Positions 43,447 through 47,426 of a DNA stretch of 47,426 bases are shown here, in pieces. The notes under the pieces are model-generated. The model worked only from the letters and a program-made list of their open reading frames with translations, searched no databases and had not been told where the DNA came from. Both the position numbers and the translations under genes were made by a program. This DNA comes from Marinovum algicola (GTDB lineage Bacteria > Pseudomonadota > Alphaproteobacteria > Rhodobacterales > Rhodobacteraceae): contig NZ_FNYY01000032.1 of NCBI RefSeq assembly GCF_900109145.1, forward strand, positions 1 to 47,426, read 5' to 3'. The first letter of the stretch is position 1; each line of letters starts with the position of its first letter.

Positions 43447-43830
43447 TGGACCAGCTCTCGCGGCTTTGTTCTGTTACAGGGTTCGAGGGTTCCCGGCCGA
43501 TGATAAGCGGCGCACCGAGAAGGTCCTCCATGGCAATGCCGGTTCCGATGTCGTGCACCCGAGATCTCCACGCCGTTTGTGTCGATGCCGCCGACATTGG
43601 CTCTTGGCGGCCGAGACGAAGAAGAAACCCTCGAAATAGTTCCGCGTCCCTATGGCGGGGGTCTGAACGTCCTCAGAGCCTGTCGCGACCACATCTGATG
43701 TGAAACGGAGAGTCGACGAGACCCGCGCAACCGGCGTTGAGGTCGATGTTCGGTTTCACGTGTCGATCCGCCGAGGTTCCCGGGACCTTGCCCGATAGAG
43801 GGTGCTCCTCATGGAAGAGCGCGACGCGAC
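43436..43830 (-). pseudogene. Decayed coding region
   Basis: Successive minus frames give protein-like stretches: VKPNIDLNAGCAGLVDSPFH, then DVVATGSEDVQTPAIGTRNY with FEGFFFVSAAKSQ, then VHDIGTGIAMEDLLGAPLII with GREPSNPVTE up to a TGA at 43436. They look like one gene broken by at least two frameshifts. A 53-residue ORF starts at 43597. Family unknown. Confidence 0.4.
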
Positions 43831-44057
43831 GCATCTCGCCCGTTCCGGGCCAGCAATCCGATGGCCCCTCAGGATCGCCAGAGAGCAGGATCCGTCTGGT
43901 CTGCTTTGCCTTTCACAAGAAAGAGGATGGAAAGAACATATCCATATCAACGCGTTGAGAAGAAATTAGCCATTCCGATTTCCGCGAGACCGCCTGCATG
44001 TCGATGTTCTGTGCAGAAGCGGAGCCGCAGTGGTCCCGCAGACGCAAGGAGGCCACC

Positions 44058-44366
44058 ATGGCATATTACATCTCCAGCTTCATAAGCCCCTTCGGCATGA
44101 TCCTCATCAACATTCTCGACGGCGGAGAGGAGCCGGCCCTGAAGCTGACCACCGAAGTGCTGACCGGGCATGTCGCGGTCTATCATGGCGATCAGATCTG
44201 GCGGGTCGAAGCCAACCCGGACTGGTCCCTCGGCGAGACAGCACAGGCGCTGAGCGATCTGGCATTCGAGGCCGAAATCCCCGAGGAGCTGCGCACGCTC
44301 GGGATCGCGGCGCTCCAGAACTGCGTTTCCGATCTGTATCGTCGGCAGCCATTCGTTACCGCCTGA
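44058..44366 (+). CDS. Hypothetical small protein
   Basis: The 102-residue protein starts MAYYISSFISPFGMILINIL and continues EVLTGHVAVYHGDQIWRVEA and ETAQALSDLAFEAEIPEELR. A hydrophobic N-terminal stretch of about 18 residues could be a membrane or buried segment. Family not recognised. It has a very strong ribosome site (AAGGAGG, six bases before the ATG). The recombinase genes follow after a hairpin. Confidence 0.65.
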   Translation: MAYYISSFISPFGMILINILDGGEEPALKLTTEVLTGHVAVYHGDQIWRVEANPDWSLGETAQALSDLAFEAEIPEELRTLGIAALQNCVSDLYRRQPFVTA

Positions 44367-44434
44367 CGTATCGCGCCGCGATCGCCACGCGCACCGGTTT
44401 CAGGTGTGGGCGGACGTTTCCCTATCTCCAGTTC

Positions 44435-44478
44435 GGCCACCCTCCGGCCCCCTCATCATGAGGGGCCGCAGGGTGGCC
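44435..44478 (+). terminator. Long two-part hairpin before the recombinase pair
   Basis: GGCCACCCT (44435-44443) pairs with AGGGTGGCC (44470-44478), enclosing GGCCCC...GGGGCC (44446-44467). It ends five bases before the ribosome site of the next gene, so it may terminate the small gene at 44058 or block translation of the recombinase. Confidence 0.55.
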
Positions 44479-44494
44479 CGACAAGGAGATGGAC

Positions 44495-46441
44495 ATGACC
44501 CAACATACATTCCGGGACCTGCTGGATTGGGCCGTCGTACACGAAGAGGGAACCGACACGGTCCGGGCCATCCGTTATGTCCCGGCACGGCTCGGCATGC
44601 TCGATCACGATATCGCCACGCTGCCGGCCGACATGCGGTTCTTCGAGACCACCGTCGCCGGGCAGGGCTATGCGTTGGTCAGCCGGGCTCGGAACATGAA
44701 GAGCAACGGACGCCGGGCGGATTCCCGGATCCGGTCCGCTCTCCGGCGGTTCCTGCAATCGAAGGCGCTCCTTCCGCCGCCCACGCCCGCGCATCGACAG
44801 CGGTACACGCAGCTGATGGCACTGATCGAGGCCGAGGAGGGCGTTCCGGGCTCAGGCGCGCTCTGGAACACGGGCCGGCACCGCAGCCTGGCCATCCTGC
44901 GGGCCCGGGCAAACTGCGCGCCGGAGGCGCTGACACAGGCCGAGATCGACCGGATCGGGCGCGAGATCTCCGCGGATGATCGCAAGAGCCTGCGCAAGAC
45001 GGTCGCGTTCGTGAACGCGCTGAAGGGCGTCTCGAATACCCTGCCGGCGATCCGGGAGTTTCTTCCCGAGATCGATCTGATGCCGCCGGCCGGATCCGCC
45101 AGGGCGCGGCGGATGGACTGGGACGCCCTGCCGGCGCCGTTCCGGGCCTCCTTCGAGGCGCTGGCCGATGCCTGTCTCGCCGACAGTGAGGACCTGGCTG
45201 ACAGGATGCTCGCGCGGATCGAGGCTGGAGAAGACCCTGAAGCGGTCGCGGCCGAAGCCGATATCCAGGCCCTGCAGGAGGGGCGGGACATCGGCAAGCC
45301 GACGGCGGCGCGAAACGGGTATCGCCAGGCTGTCACCTGGTTGGTGCGGGCCTGGGAAGACAGTGGCCGGGATGCGCAGCACCTGAAGGACGTGCGTGAG
45401 CTCTTCGATCTCGAGATCGTAAAGGCCGCCATCGCACAGCAGCTCGCGCGATCCGATTCCGGGGCTGACCTGAAGGCCGGGCTGGAGTCGACGACGTTGA
45501 AGACGCGACTGACGCGGCTCATCACCCTGGCGCGGCACGGGTTCGAGGACGCCGGTCTCACGGCGGTGATCACGCTCCTGAAGACCAAGCATTACGACGC
45601 CCCTCGCACGAAGCGGAAGGCTTCGAAGTCCAGTGCCGTCATCATGGAAGTGGACCGGATCGCCGGGAAGCTGCGGCAATGCCCCGACCTCGCCTCGGTC
45701 TGGGCCAATGCGCCGACGCGGATCGCGGAGACCGCACAGCGGGCCCTCGACGCCGCGGTCAGCTCGAAGAAGGAGGCCCGGGAAGTGACGGCGTTGCGCC
45801 TCTTCGCGGGTGCCGCAGCCTACGCGCTCCAGATGTCGCGGCCGCTGCGGACGACCTGCCTGCGCCACACCCGGATCGCCTCCTCAGGCGAGGCGCATGC
45901 GAACCTGCTGCGAACGTCGCCGAACGAGACCCTCCTGACGTTCCGGTTCGCGCCCTGGGAAATCAAAAACGATGCCTGGGTCAACGTGGATGTGGTCGGC
46001 GCCGATGCGGAGATCCTCCGAGCCTGGCTCGACCACGGACGGCCGAGGCTGATCGACCTGCAAGGTCTCGACCCGGACAACATCTACCTCTTCCCGGGAA
46101 ACGCCCTGCCGTCGCAGGACGAAGGCGATCCTGTTGTGCTGCTGCGCGGAAGCTACTCGCCAAGCGCGTTCCTGGATCTGTGGCGGGACGCATCGGAAGC
46201 GCTCGGCGTGCATGAGACGCCGCATCGCATGCGCCACGTGGTTGCGCTGCTCTGCCTTGCGCTCCGGCCGGGCGATCATGCGTTCACCTCCTCGATCCTG
46301 GGGATCCTCGAAAGCACGGCGCGCAAGCACTACGGGCGCGATGATGGGCAGGCGGCGGCGCGGGAGGCGCGCGCGGCGATCCTCGCCGAGCACCCGGACC
46401 TCTTCAAGACACTGACAAGGAGATTGCGCGATGCGCGATGA
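44495..46441 (+). CDS. Large tyrosine recombinase-like protein
   Basis: The 648-residue protein has a C-terminal catalytic-type domain: first Arg region QMSRPLRTTCLRHTRI near residue 450, HRMRH near 577-581 (H-x-x-R), then ILESTARKHYGRDDGQ with the candidate nucleophile Tyr613. The long N-terminal ~400 residues are helical and not recognised. Large recombinases in groups of two or three occur in RIT elements, Tn554-like transposons and GInt (ginABCD) islands; which applies here is open. ATG 44495 was chosen six bases after AAGGAG. The next gene overlaps its end by 11 bases. Confidence 0.7.
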   Translation: MTQHTFRDLLDWAVVHEEGTDTVRAIRYVPARLGMLDHDIATLPADMRFFETTVAGQGYALVSRARNMKSNGRRADSRIRSALRRFLQSKALLPPPTPAHRQRYTQLMALIEAEEGVPGSGALWNTGRHRSLAILRARANCAPEALTQAEIDRIGREISADDRKSLRKTVAFVNALKGVSNTLPAIREFLPEIDLMPPAGSARARRMDWDALPAPFRASFEALADACLADSEDLADRMLARIEAGEDPEAVAAEADIQALQEGRDIGKPTAARNGYRQAVTWLVRAWEDSGRDAQHLKDVRELFDLEIVKAAIAQQLARSDSGADLKAGLESTTLKTRLTRLITLARHGFEDAGLTAVITLLKTKHYDAPRTKRKASKSSAVIMEVDRIAGKLRQCPDLASVWANAPTRIAETAQRALDAAVSSKKEAREVTALRLFAGAAAYALQMSRPLRTTCLRHTRIASSGEAHANLLRTSPNETLLTFRFAPWEIKNDAWVNVDVVGADAEILRAWLDHGRPRLIDLQGLDPDNIYLFPGNALPSQDEGDPVVLLRGSYSPSAFLDLWRDASEALGVHETPHRMRHVVALLCLALRPGDHAFTSSILGILESTARKHYGRDDGQAAAREARAAILAEHPDLFKTLTRRLRDAR

Positions 46442-47426
46442 TATTGCCCGGGCGCGGCTGAAACGCGTCCCTGTTCCCGTGCGCGACCGGATGATGGCGG
46501 CCCGGGCCGACCTGCCCCCCGGCGCGATCACCGCGGTCGCGCGGTTCTTCGATGTGCTGGCGGACCGCGAGGAGGATCCGGACCTGCCCTCGCGGGCGAG
46601 TTTCGTGGCGGCCTGCGGCAACGAGTCCGCCCTGGGCCTGCTCCTGAGAATGCTCGAGCGCCACGCGCCGGGGATCTGCCTTGCCGAGGGCCGGGGACTG
46701 CGCAAGGGCTATTATCGTGCCCGGTCCTCGGGGACCGGGGCGAAAGGCTCTGCGCACCCTAATCGCGGCACCGAACCGCGCAACTGGCCGGCACACTGGG
46801 CCGCCCTGCTGCCCGCGCTCCAGGAGGCCCCGATCGGCGACAGCACGCTGCGCCGGCATGTGGCCTCCGTCAATCGCTGTGCGGTGCTGCTGCCCGGCCT
46901 GACCTGTCCGCCGCGTATCGGCTGGCTGCTGGGCTGGGAGATGGCGCGGAGCTTCCGTGACGAGGGCTTGAGGCCCGCGACGATCGCCGGCTACCTCGGG
47001 GGCCTGGTGAGCCTTGCGGCGCATGGCGGCGTCGATCCGGATGCCGTCGCGGGGTTGCGGTCGGTCCAGATGAGCTGTCTGCGGGAGGCGCGGCGCACGC
47101 CCAAACTCAAGCAGTCGCGCATCGAGGCGCTCTACGCGAAGGGCGGCTATGCGGAGGTGGTCCGGGCCATCGTTCGGGAACTCGACCGGGCCGACGACCA
47201 TGCCGACTGGCGGGCCAAGGCGGAAACCGCCCGCGCGACGGCGGCCATTCTCGCGGTGACGCTCAACGTGCCGCCGCGGAGTGGCGACATCTCCTCCTGG
47301 CGCCTCGGGGAGGAGTTGGTGCGCGAGCCCTGGTGTCGCGTAGCCCTTAATTGGGTTCTGCCTCATTCTGTGTGGCGGAGAGGCAGCATTCGGGCTCTGA
47401 GCAGCTCTGGACCTGCTCGACCGTAC
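46431..47426 (+). CDS. Second recombinase-like protein, cut by the right window edge
   Basis: An open frame from ATG 46431 (MRDDIARARLKRVPVPVRDR) runs to the end of the window with no stop. It contains a core-binding-like region (AHWAALLPALQEAPIGDSTL, GLRPATIAGYLGGLVSLAAH) and the beginning of a catalytic-like domain (ATAAILAVTLNVPPRSGDIS), where PPRSGDI matches the first Arg region of tyrosine recombinases. It overlaps the upstream gene and is surely co-translated. After about 47330 the sequence composition changes and may belong to an inserted element. Confidence 0.6.
   Translation, partial: MRDDIARARLKRVPVPVRDRMMAARADLPPGAITAVARFFDVLADREEDPDLPSRASFVAACGNESALGLLLRMLERHAPGICLAEGRGLRKGYYRARSSGTGAKGSAHPNRGTEPRNWPAHWAALLPALQEAPIGDSTLRRHVASVNRCAVLLPGLTCPPRIGWLLGWEMARSFRDEGLRPATIAGYLGGLVSLAAHGGVDPDAVAGLRSVQMSCLREARRTPKLKQSRIEALYAKGGYAEVVRAIVRELDRADDHADWRAKAETARATAAILAVTLNVPPRSGDISSWRLGEELVREPWCRVALNWVLPHSVWRRGSIRALSSSGPARPY

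Noticed and set aside
42895-43503. 202-residue plus-strand ORF near hipB
   Set aside because: It lies over the hipB upstream area and antisense to more protein-like minus frames; no ribosome site or family.
46404-47366. 320-residue minus-strand ORF
   Set aside because: The plus frame from 46431 overlaps the upstream recombinase gene in a normal way and has a recombinase-like PPRSGD motif; the minus frame looks like a shadow.
1-47426. CRISPR arrays, tRNA and rRNA genes
   Set aside because: No regular direct repeats with spacers, no tRNA cloverleaf pattern and no rRNA segments were noticed on reading both strands.

Overview
The window looks like a large part of a repABC plasmid from an alphaproteobacterium, most likely Rhodobacteraceae (Roseobacter group). 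The main reasons are a complete repA-repB-repC locus with a counter-transcribed RNA and GTTAACAGCTGTTAAC palindromes, high GC content, and plasmid-typical families (methylase/helicase fusion, large ParB-like protein, DUF6927, DUF3085, DUF3768, ArdC, DUF1403, ScpB). No rRNA, tRNA or CRISPR array was seen. Both window ends cut through recombinase genes, so the plasmid continues on each side.

Layout. (1) 1-8.3 kb, all minus strand: the 5' end of a tyrosine recombinase whose element seems to have cut off the 3' part of a methyltransferase/helicase gene, then DUF6927, DUF3085, ParB-like, DUF3768, ArdC and an unknown gene. (2) 8.7-13.6 kb, minus: a Fic protein with a repeat-rich promoter, then repC, the ctRNA, repB and repA with three parS-like sites. 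(3) 14-18.5 kb: a decayed PIN toxin, a serine recombinase, a tyrosine recombinase with a loxP-like inverted repeat at its start, and a DUF1403-scpB pair. (4) 18.5-21.4 kb: an IS3-family element with a 4-bp target duplication, itself interrupted in its DDE transposase by an IS110-family element. (5) 21.5-31.2 kb, plus: a second Fic protein, then a tight operon TerB-like / BrxD-like ATPase / Lhr-type helicase / AddB-like protein that resembles an anti-phage system. Its last gene is cut and joined to the remains of a ThiF-DUF6527 ubiquitin-like cassette. (6) 31.5-40.6 kb: mostly unrecognised plasmid accessory genes, including a paralogous pair with one frameshifted copy, a WGR protein, a P-loop ATPase with a cysteine cluster and a MazF-fold protein. 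(7) 41-42.8 kb, minus: hipBA with four evenly spaced palindromic operators. (8) 43-47.4 kb: decayed genes, a small unknown gene and two overlapping recombinase-like genes running off the right edge.

The most striking large-scale signal is the octamer GGGCAGGG. All 7 copies left of repA lie on the minus strand and all 12 copies to its right lie on the plus strand, whatever the direction of the gene that contains them. This resembles KOPS/AIMS polarity and places a replication or segregation symmetry point at the repABC locus. The motif is nearly absent from the 18.1-32.1 kb block, which also carries the IS elements and the defence-like operon and therefore looks recently acquired.
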